The position numbers and the translations under genes are program-made. Positions 46,532 through 57,311 of a stretch of 64,000 nucleotides of DNA are shown in pieces. Source of the stretch: Bacteroidetes bacterium OLB12 (GTDB lineage Bacteria; Bacteroidota; Bacteroidia; Cytophagales; Cyclobacteriaceae); assembly GCA_001567185.1 (NCBI GenBank), contig LNFR01000087.1, positions 1-64,000 of the forward strand. Direction: 5' to 3'. Position 1 is the stretch's first letter. Each line of letters opens with the position of its first letter. The notes under the pieces were generated by a model. It was not told where the DNA came from, made no database searches, and was given only the letters and a program-made list of their open reading frames with translations.

Positions 46532-47521
46532 TTAGTCTTCATCGAGTTTATACTTAGAGAGATCCATACCAAAGGTTAGGTTCTTCTCTGCTACCAATTG
46601 CTCTAGTTCAGCTAAAGACTTCTTACCGAAGTTTCTGAATTTCATCATATCCGAAATATCAAGCTGTACTAAGTCACCCAGTGATTTTACATCAGCTGCC
46701 TTCAGGCAGTTGTAAGCGCGAACGGACAGATCCAGATCATGCAATTGTGTTTTCAACAACTTGCGCATGTGCAACATCTCTTCATCAACCTGCTCTACTT
46801 CGCTGTCTTTTCCGGTTTCCAGTTCAATTGATTTATCTGAGAACAACCGGAAGTGCTGAATCAGAATAAAGGCAGCTCCTTCCAACGCCTTTTCAGGGTG
46901 TATAGAACCATCCGTTTCAATATCAATCAGAAGTTTCTCATAGTCAGTCTTCTGTTCCACGCGGGTATTTTCAACACTATACTTCACATTTTTAACGGGT
47001 GTGAAGATGGCATCGATTGGAATAAACCCGAATACTTGTTCATTAGGCTTATTCTCTTCGGCAGGCAGATACCCCCGGCCTTTCTCAATCGTTAATTCTA
47101 TTTCAAATTGAGCCGATTCATCCAGGTTACAGATTACATGTTCGGTGTTTAAAATCTCAAAAGATGAGGTAAACTTGGCGATATCACCAGCTTTAAATTG
47201 CTTTTGCTTTTTAATGTTTACTACAATCTTGTTGTCAAAATTATCGCTTACCTTTTTAAAGCGAACCTGCTTCAGATTCAAGATAATTTCAGCTACATCC
47301 TCAACTACTCCCTCAATGGTTGAAAATTCGTGCAATACACCCGGAATTTTTATTCCGGTTATTGCGTATCCTTCCAATGAAGATAAAAGAATCCGTCTTA
47401 GGGCATTACCGATTGTAACTCCATAACCCTTCTCCAACGGTTTGAAAGTAAAGAGGCCATGGAAATCATCTGATTTCTCCATCACCACTTTCTCCGGCAT
47501 TTGAAACGCTAATATTGACAT
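46532..47521 (-). CDS. rpoA: DNA-directed RNA polymerase subunit alpha
   Basis: Scaffold for RNA polymerase assembly. The 329-aa protein has the N-terminal dimerisation domain ([20 protein letters not shown]) and the C-terminal DNA/activator-binding domain ([32 protein letters not shown]). Standard position between rpsD and rplQ. Confidence 0.98.
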   Translation of the reverse strand: MSILAFQMPEKVVMEKSDDFHGLFTFKPLEKGYGVTIGNALRRILLSSLEGYAITGIKIPGVLHEFSTIEGVVEDVAEIILNLKQVRFKKVSDNFDNKIVVNIKKQKQFKAGDIAKFTSSFEILNTEHVICNLDESAQFEIELTIEKGRGYLPAEENKPNEQVFGFIPIDAIFTPVKNVKYSVENTRVEQKTDYEKLLIDIETDGSIHPEKALEGAAFILIQHFRLFSDKSIELETGKDSEVEQVDEEMLHMRKLLKTQLHDLDLSVRAYNCLKAADVKSLGDLVQLDISDMMKFRNFGKKSLAELEQLVAEKNLTFGMDLSKYKLDED

Positions 47522-47547
47522 ATCAAATTTGATTAATGTGTTAAGTA

Positions 47548-48153
47548 TTACTTTGAGTACAATTCCACAATCAACTGCTCGTTGATGTTTTCCGGAATAT
47601 CAGCGCGCAAGGGCAAGTTGATTAGTTTTCCTTCCAGTTCGCTGCTATCCCACTCTAACCAATTGTACTTCTTAGCACCCTGTACCGACAGCGAATTGCT
47701 GATTGCTTCCAATGATTTAGATTTTTCGCGTACCGCAATTTTATCGCCCGGGCGCAGGCTTACCGATGGAATGTTCACCACCTCACCATTTACAGTAATG
47801 TGCTTATGAACCACCAACTGGCGTGCGGCTCTGCGGGTTGGTGCAATGCCTAAGCGATACACCGTGTTATCCAACCGAGACTCTAACATTTGTAAGAGCA
47901 CTTCACCGGTTACGCCTTTCTTGCGCGATGCCTTATCGAAAATGTTTTCGAATTGACGCTCCAGCACACCATAGATGTACTTGGCTTTCTGCTTTTCGGC
48001 TAACTGAACTGCATATTCCGATTGCTTACGCTTCTTGCCTTTTCCATGTTGGCCAGGTGCGTAATTCTTCTTTTGCAGGGCTTTGTTTTCACCAAGAATA
48101 GGCTCGTTAAATCTTCTGGAGATTCTAGCTTTGGGGCCTGTGTATCTTGCCAT
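47548..48153 (-). CDS. rpsD: Ribosomal protein S4
   Basis: 201 aa; primary 16S binder and assembly initiator. The N-terminal region ([18 protein letters not shown]) has no zinc-binding Cys cluster, and the S4 RNA-binding domain is at [25 protein letters not shown], read here as [16 protein letters not shown]. Intact, standard position. Confidence 0.97.
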   Translation of the reverse strand: MARYTGPKARISRRFNEPILGENKALQKKNYAPGQHGKGKKRKQSEYAVQLAEKQKAKYIYGVLERQFENIFDKASRKKGVTGEVLLQMLESRLDNTVYRLGIAPTRRAARQLVVHKHITVNGEVVNIPSVSLRPGDKIAVREKSKSLEAISNSLSVQGAKKYNWLEWDSSELEGKLINLPLRADIPENINEQLIVELYSK

Positions 48154-48178
48154 GTTATTGTTACGTTGTCGTTAATTA

Positions 48179-48580
48179 TTAAACTCTTCTTTTCTTTGGT
48201 GGACGGCAACCGTTGTGTGGGATAGGAGTCATATCCTTAATAACCATCACTTCAATACCGGAAGCCTGAATGCTGCGAATAGCAGATTCGCGGCCGGCAC
48301 CAGGGCCTACCACAAATACTTCCACCTTGCGCAAGCCTAACTCAAAAGCTTTAACAGCACATTCCTGTGCAGCTACTTGCGCAGCATACGGTGTATTTTT
48401 CTTTGAACCTTTAAATCCCATCTTTCCTGCAGAAGCCCAGGAAATTACCTGACCGGTTGAGTTGGTCATGGAAATAATGATATTGTTAAAGGTGGCGCGT
48501 ACGTGGGCCTGGCCTATCGCCTCAACCACTACTACGCGCTTTTTACTTTTATCCTTCTTCTTTTCAACTGGTGCTGCCAT
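48179..48580 (-). CDS. rpsK: Ribosomal protein S11
   Basis: 133 aa with the N-terminal Lys-rich extension, [18 protein letters not shown] and the C-terminal [18 protein letters not shown] signature. Platform protein of the small subunit. Intact, between rpsM and rpsD. Confidence 0.97.
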   Translation of the reverse strand: MAAPVEKKKDKSKKRVVVVEAIGQAHVRATFNNIIISMTNSTGQVISWASAGKMGFKGSKKNTPYAAQVAAQECAVKAFELGLRKVEVFVVGPGAGRESAIRSIQASGIEVMVIKDMTPIPHNGCRPPKKRRV

Positions 48581-48608
48581 ACAGAAAAGTTATTACTTAT
48601 TATGTTAA

Positions 48609-48989
48609 TTATCCTTTAGTTGCTTTCTTCTTGTTCGCTACCGTCTTGCGCTTTCCTTTACGGGTACGGGCGTTGTTCTTGGTAGTTTGTCCGCGCACAG
48701 GCAAACCTTTGCGATGGCGCAGCCCGCGGTAACAACCAATGTCCATGAGGCGCTTCACGCTAAGTTGAATTTCTGATTTAAGGGCACCCTCAATCTTAAA
48801 TTCTTCGGCAATCGCAGCACGAATGGCATTCGACTCTTCATCGTTCCATTCTTTTGCTTTCTTGTCCCAGTTTACACCCACTTTTGTGAGAATACGCTGC
48901 GCTGATCTGCGGCCAATGCCAAAAATGTACGTAAGGGCGATTTCGCCTCTTTTATTATCCGGAATATCTACACCAGCAATACGTGCCAT
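48609..48989 (-). CDS. rpsM: Ribosomal protein S13
   Basis: 126 aa: [20 protein letters not shown] at the N-terminus, then the [20 protein letters not shown] core and a basic tail that contacts tRNA. Intact; located after rpmJ as in the alpha operon. Confidence 0.97.
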   Translation of the reverse strand: MARIAGVDIPDNKRGEIALTYIFGIGRRSAQRILTKVGVNWDKKAKEWNDEESNAIRAAIAEEFKIEGALKSEIQLSVKRLMDIGCYRGLRHRKGLPVRGQTTKNNARTRKGKRKTVANKKKATKG

Positions 48990-48991
48990 AA

Positions 48992-49108
48992 TTATCCTTG
49001 TCTTTGTTTATATCTTGGATTCTTCTTGTTAATAACAAACAGTTTGCCCTTGCGCCTGATGATCTTGCAATCGGCACTGCGTTTCTTTATAGATGCTCTG
49101 ACTTTCAT
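48992..49108 (-). CDS. rpmJ: Ribosomal protein L36
   Basis: A 38-aa protein, [20 protein letters not shown] then [18 protein letters not shown]. It has one Cys only, so it is the zinc-free (C-minus) type. It lies between infA and rpsM and is shorter than most gene-finder limits. Confidence 0.95.
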   Translation of the reverse strand: MKVRASIKKRSADCKIIRRKGKLFVINKKNPRYKQRQG

Positions 49109-49115
49109 AGTCTTT

Positions 49116-49334
49116 CTATTTATATCTAAACGTTATCCTTCCCTTTGTTAAATCATAAGGCGACATTTCCAGTCTAACCTTATCGCCAGGTAAAATCCGG
49201 ATGTAGTGCATCCGCATCTTTCCTGAAATATGTGCCAACACTTCGTGGCCGTTTTCCAATTGCACTCTAAACATGGCATTGGAAAGTGCCTCCAAAATGG
49301 TTCCGTCCTGCTCTATCGACTTTTGTTTCGCCAC
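49116..49334 (-). CDS. infA: Translation initiation factor IF-1
   Basis: 72 aa: [20 protein letters not shown], then [19 protein letters not shown], an S1-like OB fold that binds the ribosomal A site. The start is GTG at 49334. The first 22 bp overlap the corrected 3' end of map, a sign of translational coupling. Confidence 0.96.
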   Translation of the reverse strand: MAKQKSIEQDGTILEALSNAMFRVQLENGHEVLAHISGKMRMHYIRILPGDKVRLEMSPYDLTKGRITFRYK

Positions 49335-50111
49335 TTGAACGAATAGTTTTGTTCTATATACTCGTGAGTCGTTAAGACTTCAGTTCTATCTTTAAGAATC
49401 GCTACCGTATGCTCAAAATGGGCCGAAGGTTTGCGATCGGTGGTTCGTATCGTCCATCCATCTTTTTCCTGCACCACGTTTTTTGGTTCCCATGTTTATC
49501 ATGGGCTCTATCGCAAACACCATTCCCGGAGCCAATTTCATCTCCCTTCCCGCGTTTGCCATAGTTTGGAACTTCAGGATCTTCATCGAACGATCCTTTC
49601 CCACGCCATGCCCAACCAACTCACGCACCACACCGTAACCAAACTGCTCCACGTGTTGTTGAATCGAAGCGCTCACATCACCCATCCGGTTGCCCGCACG
49701 TGCCTGCGATATCCCGATCTCTAACGATTCGTACGTGCGCTCGAGCAATCTCAACACCTCCGCATCTACTTTCTCAAGTGGGTACGTATACGCTGAATCG
49801 CTGTGGTAACCCTTGTACTTCACTCCGCAGTCAATCGAAACAATGTCAGTTTCTTTCAACTCGTATTCACTGGGAAAACCATGAACAACTACTTCGTTTA
49901 CCGAAATGCACAGGGCAGCCGGAAAACCGTGGTAATTTTTAAACGATGGCCAAGCTCCATGGTCGCTAATAAATTCTTCGGCAAGTTTGTTCAGTTCGTT
50001 GGTCTTAATGCCTGGTTTAACCCGTTTGGCAATTTCACCGTGCACTTTGCCCAAGAGCTGTGCACTTTCCCGCATTAACTGAATCTCCTCGTCCGTCTTG
50101 TAGCGAATCAT
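49313..50111 (-). CDS. map: Methionine aminopeptidase
   Basis: Removes initiator methionine. About 265 aa. Metal ligands: [19 protein letters not shown] (Asp pair), ELVGHGVGK (His) and [11 protein letters not shown] (Glu). One extra A in an A6 run near 49488 breaks the frame after MGTK; removing it restores [20 protein letters not shown] and [17 protein letters not shown], the family C-terminus with the last Glu ligand, ending at 49313. Gene essential, so a sequence error is likely. It lies between secY and infA. Confidence 0.95.
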
Positions 50112-50117
50112 TCAACT

Positions 50118-51439
50118 TCAAGCCGCAGCAAACTGAGAACGTCCTTTTACTCTACCCGACTTCATCATACCCTCGTAATGCCGCATCAACAGGTAGCTTT
50201 CAATCTGCTGTAGTGTGTCTAATACAACACCCACCAGAATCAGAAGCGAAGTACCACCGTAGAATTGAGCAAAGTTCTGCGTAACACCAGCCTTTACTGC
50301 AAATGCAGGAAGAATGGCAACCGCAGCCAGGAAGATGGCGCCCGGTAAAGTTATTTTCGATAAAATACTATCAATAAATTCAGCTGTTTCCTTACCTGGC
50401 TTAATGCCTGGAACAAAACCGCCATTCCGCTTCAGGTTATCAGCAATGTCGTTTGAGGGCACTGTGATCGCTGTGTAGAAGAATGTGAAAATCAAAATAA
50501 GGGTAGCAAACAATAAATTGTACTGCCAGGATGTAAAGTCGGCAAATGTAGAACCTACATAAGTTCCGATATCGCTGTCTTGCCAGATTTGAGCTACCAA
50601 CGGAGGAATGAACATCAGCGCTTGCGCAAAAATGATTGGCATTACACCTGCTGAGTTCAATTTCAATGGGATGAAATCGCGCTTACCACCATACAATTTA
50701 TTACCCACCACTTGCTTGGCGTATTGCACCGGAATTCTGCGTGTGGCCTGTGTTAATGCGATTACACCCACCACCACAAAGAACAATGCCAGTATTTCAA
50801 TTATGAACAACAGCATACCATTCATTCCCTTGGTATCAATTTCCTGGTAAATAGCTACCGGGAAACGCGATACGATACCAATCATAATCAGCATACTGAT
50901 ACCATTACCAATACCTTTATCCGTAATGCGCTCGCCTAACCACATACAGAACATGGTGCCGGCAATCAGAATGATGATTGACGATATGGTGAAGAACATA
51001 CCGGGATTAACAACAGCTTCGTTGGGAATAGTAGCCCGGATGTAGCCATACGATTGGGCAGCTGTAATAATGATAGTTAAAATACGGGTAAACTGGTTAA
51101 GGCGCTTACGGCCACTTTCACCTTCCTTCTGAAGTTTAGTGAAATGCGGTACTGCCACCGTTAACAATTGCACCACGATCGATGCTGAGATGTACGGCAT
51201 GATACCCAGTGCAAAAATGGATGCCCTGCTAAAAAGATCCTCCCAGGAACGTATTCAATAAATCGAAAATTCCACCCTGTGTTCCACCGGTTTGTTCCAG
51301 AATAACTGCATCAACTCCTGGCAATACAATGTATGAACCAAGACGGAAGATGATCAGAAACCCGATGGTATTCAGAATACGAACACGAAGGTCTTCGATC
51401 GAAAAAAATGTTCTTTATGGTAGTAAAGAAACGCTTCAT
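50118..51439 (-). CDS. secY: Protein translocase subunit SecY
   Basis: Channel subunit of the Sec translocon, ten membrane helices, about 439 aa. Start ATG 51439 overlaps the rplO stop (TAATG). Two extra T bases break the frame: near 51402 (restores KNIFSIEDLRVRILNTIGF) and near 51232 (restores FLGGSFSRASIFALGIMPYI). The rest is continuous: SASIVVQLLTVAVPHF, GNGISMLIMIGI, and the cytosolic loop RRIPVQYAKQVVG. An essential gene with two breaks argues strongly for sequencing error. Confidence 0.96.
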
Positions 51440-51885
51440 TATTTAATAGTTGTGGCGGTGCCGCCTACGTTTTCAATTGCTTTAGTAGCTGTTTCAGAAA
51501 AGGCATGTGCTTCTACACTAACCTTTGCTTTTAACTCGCCACGTCCTAATACTTTTACACTATCCTTCTTGCCAACAATACCGTTATCAATCATTAACTG
51601 AACAGTAAGAGCAGAAGACTTGGTTTTTTGAGCAAGTTCTTCGAGTGTATCCAGGTTTATTGCTTTGAAATAAACTTTCTCATTATTCTTAAAGCCAAAC
51701 TTTGGAATGCGTCTTTGCAAAGGCATCTGTCCACCTTCAAAACCAAATTTCTTATGGTAGCCAGAACGTGACTGCGCTCCTTTATGACCACGACCTGCGG
51801 TGCTACCGCCAGAACCTTGCCCTCTCCCGAGGCGCTTATTTGTCTTTACCGATCCTTCGGCCGGCTTAAGTGTATGCAGTTTCAT
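51439..51885 (-). CDS. rplO: Ribosomal protein L15
   Basis: 148 aa: MKLHTLKPAEGSVKTNKRLG, GSGGSTAGRGHKGAQSRSG and the C-terminal HAFSETATKAIENVGGT. Intact; its stop overlaps the secY start by one base. Confidence 0.97.
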   Translation of the reverse strand: MKLHTLKPAEGSVKTNKRLGRGQGSGGSTAGRGHKGAQSRSGYHKKFGFEGGQMPLQRRIPKFGFKNNEKVYFKAINLDTLEELAQKTKSSALTVQLMIDNGIVGKKDSVKVLGRGELKAKVSVEAHAFSETATKAIENVGGTATTIK

Positions 51886-51888
51886 CTC

Positions 51889-52068
51889 TTATATTTCAGT
51901 TACTGACACCAAATGCTTTACTTTTTTAACCATTCCCTGAATTTGCGGAGTGTATTCCACTTCAACAGAACGGTGTACTTTTCCTAAACCTAAAGACTGG
52001 ATGGTTCTCAATTGAGTTTCCGGTCTTTTGATTGTACTACGGGTTTGAGTAATTCTAACTTTTGCCAT
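51889..52068 (-). CDS. rpmD: Ribosomal protein L30
   Basis: 59 aa: MAKVRITQTRSTIKRPETQL, then TIQSLGLGKVHRSVEVEYTP. Found by reading the gap between rpsE and rplO. Start ATG 52068, stop TAA at 51889. Confidence 0.95.
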   Translation of the reverse strand: MAKVRITQTRSTIKRPETQLRTIQSLGLGKVHRSVEVEYTPQIQGMVKKVKHLVSVTEI

Positions 52069-52073
52069 AACGC

Positions 52074-52592
52074 TTATCCGTTAAATACTTTCGATAATGA
52101 AACACCGCGGTTGCGGGCAACACTTTGCGGATCGCGCATAGTCGTTAACGCTTTGAAAGTAGCTTTAACCACATTGTGCGGGTTAGATGAACCTTTCGAT
52201 TTTGCCAATACATTGTGTACCCCGGCACTCTCTAATACCGCGCGCATGGCACCACCTGCAATAACACCGGTACCCGGTGAAGCGGGCTTCAACAACACGA
52301 AACCACCACCAAACTTACCAAGCGATTCATGTGGCACTGTTCCTTTAATAATCGGAACTTTTACCAGGTGCTTTTTAGCATCATCAATACCTTTCGTAAT
52401 GGCATCGGTTACTTCATTGGCTTTACCCAACCCATAACCCACTACTCCGTTTCCATCACCTACTACCACAATGGCAGCAAAACTGAATCTTCTACCACCC
52501 TTTACTACTTTGGCTACGCGCTGAATAGCAACCACCTTTTCTTTCAGGTCGATTTCGCTTGCCTTTACTGCGCTGACGTTACTTTGTGTCAT
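52074..52592 (-). CDS. rpsE: Ribosomal protein S5
   Basis: 172 aa: [39 protein letters not shown] and the [18 protein letters not shown] loop. Small-subunit fidelity protein. Intact. Confidence 0.97.
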   Translation of the reverse strand: MTQSNVSAVKASEIDLKEKVVAIQRVAKVVKGGRRFSFAAIVVVGDGNGVVGYGLGKANEVTDAITKGIDDAKKHLVKVPIIKGTVPHESLGKFGGGFVLLKPASPGTGVIAGGAMRAVLESAGVHNVLAKSKGSSNPHNVVKATFKALTTMRDPQSVARNRGVSLSKVFNG

Positions 52593-52598
52593 GCTGAA

Positions 52599-52946
52599 TT
52601 AGAATTTTAATCCTCCTTCTCTGGCTCCTTCTGCCAAAGCTTTGATATTACCATGATAGAGATAGCCATTGCGATCGAACACAATTTCTGTGATACCTGC
52701 TGCAACTGCCTTCTCGGCTACTTTTTTACCTACGCTTTTCGAAATCGTAAGGTTAACGCCACCTTTTTTATCCAACTCCACCGAAGAGGACGAAGTTACG
52801 GTGTGTCCTTTTGTGTCATCTATGATTTGCGCATAGATTACTTTATTACTGCGGAACACAGACAAGCGCGGCCTGGCTGATGTACCTTCCAGCTTTTTAC
52901 GAATGCCCTTCTTAATGCGGACTCTTCTGTCTTTAATGTTTGCCAT
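52599..52946 (-). CDS. rplR: Ribosomal protein L18
   Basis: 115 aa: RRVRIKKGIRKKLEGTSARP, RLSVFRSNKVIYAQIIDD and FDRNGYLYHGNIKALAEGAR. Binds 5S rRNA. Intact. Confidence 0.97.
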   Translation of the reverse strand: MANIKDRRVRIKKGIRKKLEGTSARPRLSVFRSNKVIYAQIIDDTKGHTVTSSSSVELDKKGGVNLTISKSVGKKVAEKAVAAGITEIVFDRNGYLYHGNIKALAEGAREGGLKF

Positions 52947-52954
52947 GCTTAATA

Positions 52955-53512
52955 TTATTTAGCAGCTGCCTTACCAGCTTTTCTACGAACATACTCACCT
53001 GTAAAGCGGATACCTTTTCCTTTGTAAGGTTCAACCGGACGCAGTGATTTTATTTTGGCTGCAACCTGACCAATCAATTGTTTATCGATACCCTCTAACG
53101 TAATGGTTGGATTCTGACCCTTCTCCTGCGTGGCTTGTACCTTCAATTCGGATGGAATACCCACAATCACGCTATGGGAATAACCTAAACTAAGATCCAA
53201 CACATTGCCTTGTGCGGATGCCTTATAACCAACACCCACTAATTCTAATTGTGCTTTGTACCCTTCGCTAACGCCTTTAACCATGTTAGCAATTAACGCA
53301 CGGTATAAACCATGCATGGATTTATGACGCTTTTGATCAGTAGGGCGCTGTACCACTACTTTTCCTTCTTCCAACATTATTTTGAAGTCAGGATCAATCT
53401 TTTGCTTCAATTCTCCCTTAGGGCCTTTAATGCTTACAACATGGTCGGCCTCAGCGAACGAGAATGTAACTCCTTTCGGAAGTGCGATGGGTAATTTACC
53501 TATACGTGACAT
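52955..53512 (-). CDS. rplF: Ribosomal protein L6
   Basis: 185 aa: MSRIGKLPIALPKGVTFSF, two L6 repeats, and EPYKGKGIRFTGEYVRRKAGK at the C-terminus (here GKGIRFTGEYVRRKAGK). Intact. Confidence 0.97.
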   Translation of the reverse strand: MSRIGKLPIALPKGVTFSFAEADHVVSIKGPKGELKQKIDPDFKIMLEEGKVVVQRPTDQKRHKSMHGLYRALIANMVKGVSEGYKAQLELVGVGYKASAQGNVLDLSLGYSHSVIVGIPSELKVQATQEKGQNPTITLEGIDKQLIGQVAAKIKSLRPVEPYKGKGIRFTGEYVRRKAGKAAAK

Positions 53513-53524
53513 GACCTGCTTCGT

Positions 53525-53929
53525 TTAATAGATGTAACACAAAACTTCACCACCTACATTAAGCGCCTTAGCCTCTTTATCGGTAATTACACCTTTAGAA
53601 GTTGAAAGGATTGCAATCCCTAATCCGTTCAATACACGGGGCAAATCACTTGATGGCTTGTATTGACGCAACCCAGGTGTACTTACCCGCTGCAGGCTGG
53701 TGATAGCCGACTCCTTGGTTTCAGGATTGTATTTTAGCGCAATCTTAATGTTTCCCTGCTTGTTGGAGGTTTCTTCAAACTTATAATTAAGGATGTACCC
53801 CTTATCAAAGAGCACCTTCGTTACTTCCTTTTTAATGTTGGAAGCAGGAACTTCTACCACGCGGTGGCGAGCCTTAATGGCGTTCCGCAACCGGGTTAAA
53901 TAATCTGCTATTGGATCCGTTGTTTTCAT
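53525..53929 (-). CDS. rpsH: Ribosomal protein S8
   Basis: 134 aa: TDPIADYLTRLRNAIKARH and the C-terminal LGIAILSTSKGVITDKEAK. Central-domain 16S binder. It is preceded by an unusually wide 141-bp gap with a promoter and hairpin. Confidence 0.97.
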   Translation of the reverse strand: MKTTDPIADYLTRLRNAIKARHRVVEVPASNIKKEVTKVLFDKGYILNYKFEETSNKQGNIKIALKYNPETKESAITSLQRVSTPGLRQYKPSSDLPRVLNGLGIAILSTSKGVITDKEAKALNVGGEVLCYIY

Positions 53930-53950
53930 TTTACTTATTTAAAAAGCAAA

Positions 53951-54001
53951 CCCGTTTTTTGAACGGGCTGCAAAGATATATAACAATTTCTGTTATTCAA
54001 A
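53951..54001 (-). promoter_or_regulatory. Internal promoter and leader hairpin before rpsH
   Basis: On the minus strand: TTTG (54001-53998), a 19-nt spacer, then TATCTTTG (53978-53971), both perfect matches to the Bacteroidota promoter. The leader then folds CCCGTT...AACGGG (53967-53951), followed by TTTGCTTTTT, which looks like an attenuator. A further pair of hairpins (ATCGGG...CCCGAT, CCCCG...CGGGG) lies upstream at about 54007-54032. Confidence 0.75.
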
Positions 54002-54070
54002 CTGTTATCGGGTTCCCCGATAAAACGGGGCCTTGATACTCAGCAACCAAATATGTGTTAGAAGGCGCTT

Positions 54071-54340
54071 TTACCAGCTTGCCTTGGTCAGTCCGGGAAT
54101 TTTCCCGTCACTGGCCATTTGGCGGAACTGATTGCGGCAAATGCCAAACTTATTCATATAGCCGCGTGGGCGGCCGGTAAGTTTGCAACGTTTGCGAATA
54201 CGCACGGCCGATGAACTTCTCGGAAGTTTATCCAACCCGGCCCAGTCGCCAGCTTCTTTCAAAGCTTTGCGCTTGGCTGCGTAGCGTGCTACCAGTTTTT
54301 CCTTCTTCTTGTCTCTTGCAACAATGGATAGTTTTGCCAT
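54071..54340 (-). CDS. rpsN: Ribosomal protein S14
   Basis: 89 aa, the longer zinc-free type (no CxxC pair): [20 protein letters not shown] start and [20 protein letters not shown]. Intact. Confidence 0.97.
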   Translation of the reverse strand: MAKLSIVARDKKKEKLVARYAAKRKALKEAGDWAGLDKLPRSSSAVRIRKRCKLTGRPRGYMNKFGICRNQFRQMASDGKIPGLTKASW

Positions 54341-54348
54341 GGAGTCAA

Positions 54349-54900
54349 TTAATTTTTATTTACAAATGGCATTCCCAATGCCTTCAGCAACTCGTAGCTT
54401 TCTTCATCCGAACCAGCTGAAGTTACAAAGGTGATGTCCATACCATTAATTTTGTTCACTTTATCGATGGAGATTTCCGGGAAAATGATCTGCTCTTTTA
54501 CACCCAGGGTGTAATTACCACGACCATCAAATCCTTTATCACTTACGCCTTTGAAATCGCGTACGCGGGGCAGGGCCACACTCATTAAACGATCCATAAA
54601 CTCATACATCCTGTCGCCACGCAACGTAACCTTGGCTCCAATTGCCTGATTACCGCGTAACTTGAAGTTCGAAATGTCTTTCTTGGAACGTGTAGCCACA
54701 GCCTTCTGGCCTGTGATAATGGTTAGTTCTTCTACACCCACATCAATCAACTTTTTATCGGCCACAGCTGCGCCAATACCTTTGTTGATGCAAATTTTTT
54801 CCACTTTGGGTACCTGCATTACAGATGAGTACTGAAACTTTTGCTTCAGCCCAGGAACTACTTCCTTCAGGTACTTTTCTTTTAATCTTGGAGTTGCCAT
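54349..54900 (-). CDS. rplE: Ribosomal protein L5
   Basis: 183 aa: [39 protein letters not shown] and the C-terminal [20 protein letters not shown]. Contacts 5S rRNA and P-site tRNA. Start overlaps the rplX stop by one base. Confidence 0.97.
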   Translation of the reverse strand: MATPRLKEKYLKEVVPGLKQKFQYSSVMQVPKVEKICINKGIGAAVADKKLIDVGVEELTIITGQKAVATRSKKDISNFKLRGNQAIGAKVTLRGDRMYEFMDRLMSVALPRVRDFKGVSDKGFDGRGNYTLGVKEQIIFPEISIDKVNKINGMDITFVTSAGSDEESYELLKALGMPFVNKN

Positions 54901-55241
54901 TACTTAATAAATTCTCCGGTTTTTTTTGAAAATCTCTGCAGTTTACCCTTTTCGTTAAGCTTTCGGCCTGTGCGGGTGGGCTTTCCGCTGGCAGGATCAA
55001 TCAACATCAGGTTGCTGATGTGGATGGTTCCTTCCATCTTTTTAATACCCCCTTCAGGCTTGCCGGCAGAAGGCTTCTGGTGTTTGGTAACCATATTAAT
55101 GCCTTCTACAATTGCACGGTTCTTACCTACCAGTACTTCCAGTACTTTACCTTTTTTATCCTTATCGTCACCAGCCAGCACCAACACAGTATCGCCTTTG
55201 CGAATGTGCAACTTGGGCTGCTTGTTATACTTTCTTTCCAT
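54900..55241 (-). CDS. rplX: Ribosomal protein L24
   Basis: 113 aa with a KOW motif ([20 protein letters not shown]) and [15 protein letters not shown]. Assembly initiator of the 50S subunit. Intact. Confidence 0.97.
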   Translation of the reverse strand: MERKYNKQPKLHIRKGDTVLVLAGDDKDKKGKVLEVLVGKNRAIVEGINMVTKHQKPSAGKPEGGIKKMEGTIHISNLMLIDPASGKPTRTGRKLNEKGKLQRFSKKTGEFIK

Positions 55242-55244
55242 AAC

Positions 55245-55613
55245 TTATAATACTTCAGGTGCCAAAGACACGATTTTCATAAACTGCTTTTCGCGCAACT
55301 CGCGGGCCACGGGGCCAAAAATACGAGTGCCGCGGGGCTCATCCTGTGCATTCAACAGCACAGCCGCATTATCTTCAAAGCGAATGTACGAGCCATCTTT
55401 TCTGCGAACCTCTTTCTTGGTGCGCACAATAACAGCCTTCGATACGGTACCCTTTTTAATCTGGCTGGTGGGTATAGCTGACTTTACTGTTACTACGATT
55501 TTGTCGCCAACACTGGCCGACTCTCTTCTTGTTCCACCCAGTACGTGTACGCAAAGAACTTCTTTGGCACCACTGTTATCGGCTACTACCAGCCTGCTTT
55601 CTGTAGATATCAT
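55245..55613 (-). CDS. rplN: Ribosomal protein L14
   Basis: 122 aa: [37 protein letters not shown] and [19 protein letters not shown]. Intact, standard position. Confidence 0.97.
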   Translation of the reverse strand: MISTESRLVVADNSGAKEVLCVHVLGGTRRESASVGDKIVVTVKSAIPTSQIKKGTVSKAVIVRTKKEVRRKDGSYIRFEDNAAVLLNAQDEPRGTRIFGPVARELREKQFMKIVSLAPEVL

Positions 55614-55615
55614 GG

Positions 55616-55876
55616 TTACTTCGCTTTTTCAATGATTTCAACCAATCTCCATCTTTTGTTTTTGCTCAACGGGCGGGTTTCCATTATGCGCACAGTATCG
55701 CCAATGCCAGCCTCGTTTTTCTCATCATGGGCCATGAACTTGGTTGTTTTGTTCATGAACTTACCATAGATCGGGTGCTTTACTTTACGGTCTATTGCAA
55801 TCGTAATGGACTTTTGCATTTTATTGCTCACCACTTTACCGATTCTTTCTTTTCTTAAATTCCTTGCCGTCTCCAT
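55616..55876 (-). CDS. rpsQ: Ribosomal protein S17
   Basis: 86 aa OB-fold protein: [20 protein letters not shown] and [13 protein letters not shown]. Intact. Confidence 0.96.
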   Translation of the reverse strand: METARNLRKERIGKVVSNKMQKSITIAIDRKVKHPIYGKFMNKTTKFMAHDEKNEAGIGDTVRIMETRPLSKNKRWRLVEIIEKAK

Positions 55877-55882
55877 GACACC

Positions 55883-56077
55883 TTATTTTTGAGTTTCTTT
55901 TGCTTTCAATTCTGTTTTCAAGCGGGCAATTAACCTGCGGGTTTCTTTAATCCGCATAGGGTTTTCGATAGCCGAAACCTGGTGTGCAAATTTCAATTTG
56001 CGAAGGGCTTCTTTCTCGCTGCCGATTTTTTCGTTTAACTCAGCCAGAGTTAATCCTTTGATGTCTCCGTTTTTCAT
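55883..56077 (-). CDS. rpmC: Ribosomal protein L29
   Basis: 64 aa two-helix protein ([39 protein letters not shown]). Its start overlaps the rplP stop by 4 bp (ATGA). Located at the exit tunnel, a docking site for nascent-chain factors. Confidence 0.95.
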   Translation of the reverse strand: MKNGDIKGLTLAELNEKIGSEKEALRKLKFAHQVSAIENPMRIKETRRLIARLKTELKAKETQK

Positions 56078-56505
56078 TTTGCTGCTTGTTCTACGTAATC
56101 TCTTCTAACAGTAAAGCGTGTTTTAATGGGCAACTTGCCATCGGCTAATGCCAGGGCTTCCTTAGCTGTTGCTTCAGTCACACCGCCCGCTTCAAACAAA
56201 ATTGTTCCGGGTTTAATAACCGCCACCCAATATTCTGGCGCACCTTTACCTTTACCCATACGCACCTCAGCAGGCTTGCGGGTAATAGGCTTATCGGGGA
56301 ATATGCGAATCCACACCTGACCCTCGCGCTTCATGGCGCGGGTTACGGCCACACGTGCAGCTTCCAATTGACGGGCTGTAATCCATCCGGGTTCCAGGGC
56401 TTTCAATGCAAATGAACCAAAGGCTATTTGGTGGCCTCGGGTAGCCAATCCCTTAACCTTACCTTTTTGCATTTTCCTGAATTTCGTCCGTTTAGGCTGT
56501 AACAT
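56074..56505 (-). CDS. rplP: Ribosomal protein L16
   Basis: 143 aa: [38 protein letters not shown] and [20 protein letters not shown]. Intact. Confidence 0.97.
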   Translation of the reverse strand: MLQPKRTKFRKMQKGKVKGLATRGHQIAFGSFALKALEPGWITARQLEAARVAVTRAMKREGQVWIRIFPDKPITRKPAEVRMGKGKGAPEYWVAVIKPGTILFEAGGVTEATAKEALALADGKLPIKTRFTVRRDYVEQAAK

Positions 56506-56534
56506 GATTTCCTAAAATTTTACTTGTCCTGAAA

Positions 56535-57311
56535 TTATTTCTTTGGTTTTCTTTCTGAACGCTCGCCACCACGCTCGTTTCTACCACCACGCTCGCCACC
56601 TCTTCTTCTTTCGCCACCAGCCTGGTTAGGTTTGTTTTCGCTACCCGCATTGCTTACCATGCCCACATTAGGCGATAAGTCGCGTTTACCGTAAACTTCA
56701 CCTTTAAAAATCCATACTTTGATACCAATCTTTCCATACACAGTTTGTGCTTCAGAAATAGCATAATCGATATCTGCACGCAATGTGTGCAATGGAATAC
56801 GTCCTTCTTTGTATTGTTCGGTACGGGCCATATCAGCACCTGCTAAACGGCCCGACAATTTTACTTTGATACCTTCGGCACCAACACGCATCGTAGAAGC
56901 AATTGCTTGCTTCATGGCCCTGCGGTAAGAGATACGGGCTTCCAACTGTTGTGCGATCGATTCACCCACTAATCGGGCATCCAACTCCGGTCGCTTGATT
57001 TCATAGATGTTAATCTGAACATCTTTGTTGGTAATCTTCTTTAGCTCTTCTTTGATCTTATCTACCTCGTTGCCACCTTTACCAATTACCACACCCGGAC
57101 GAGCCGTGTGGATAGTAAGTGTGATGCGCTTCAAAGTACGTTCAATAACTACTTTAGAGATGCCACCTTTTTGAATACGGGCATCTACATACTTTCTTAT
57201 TTTCTGGTCTTCAACCAGTTTATCAGAAAATGTGTTTCCACCGAACCAGCTGGAGTCCCAGCCCCGAACGATGCCTAATCTGAAACCTACCGGGTTAATC
57301 TTTTGTCCCAT
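56535..57311 (-). CDS. rpsC: Ribosomal protein S3 with RGG-rich C-terminal tail
   Basis: 258 aa. The KH-type domain shows [19 protein letters not shown]; the C-domain ends [16 protein letters not shown] low-complexity tail rich in Arg-Gly-Gly and Glu ([20 protein letters not shown]) adds about 35 residues. Such tails occur in Bacteroidota S3, but the RGG repeat here is striking. Start overlaps the rplV stop by one base. Confidence 0.96.
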   Translation of the reverse strand: MGQKINPVGFRLGIVRGWDSSWFGGNTFSDKLVEDQKIRKYVDARIQKGGISKVVIERTLKRITLTIHTARPGVVIGKGGNEVDKIKEELKKITNKDVQINIYEIKRPELDARLVGESIAQQLEARISYRRAMKQAIASTMRVGAEGIKVKLSGRLAGADMARTEQYKEGRIPLHTLRADIDYAISEAQTVYGKIGIKVWIFKGEVYGKRDLSPNVGMVSNAGSENKPNQAGGERRRGGERGGRNERGGERSERKPKK

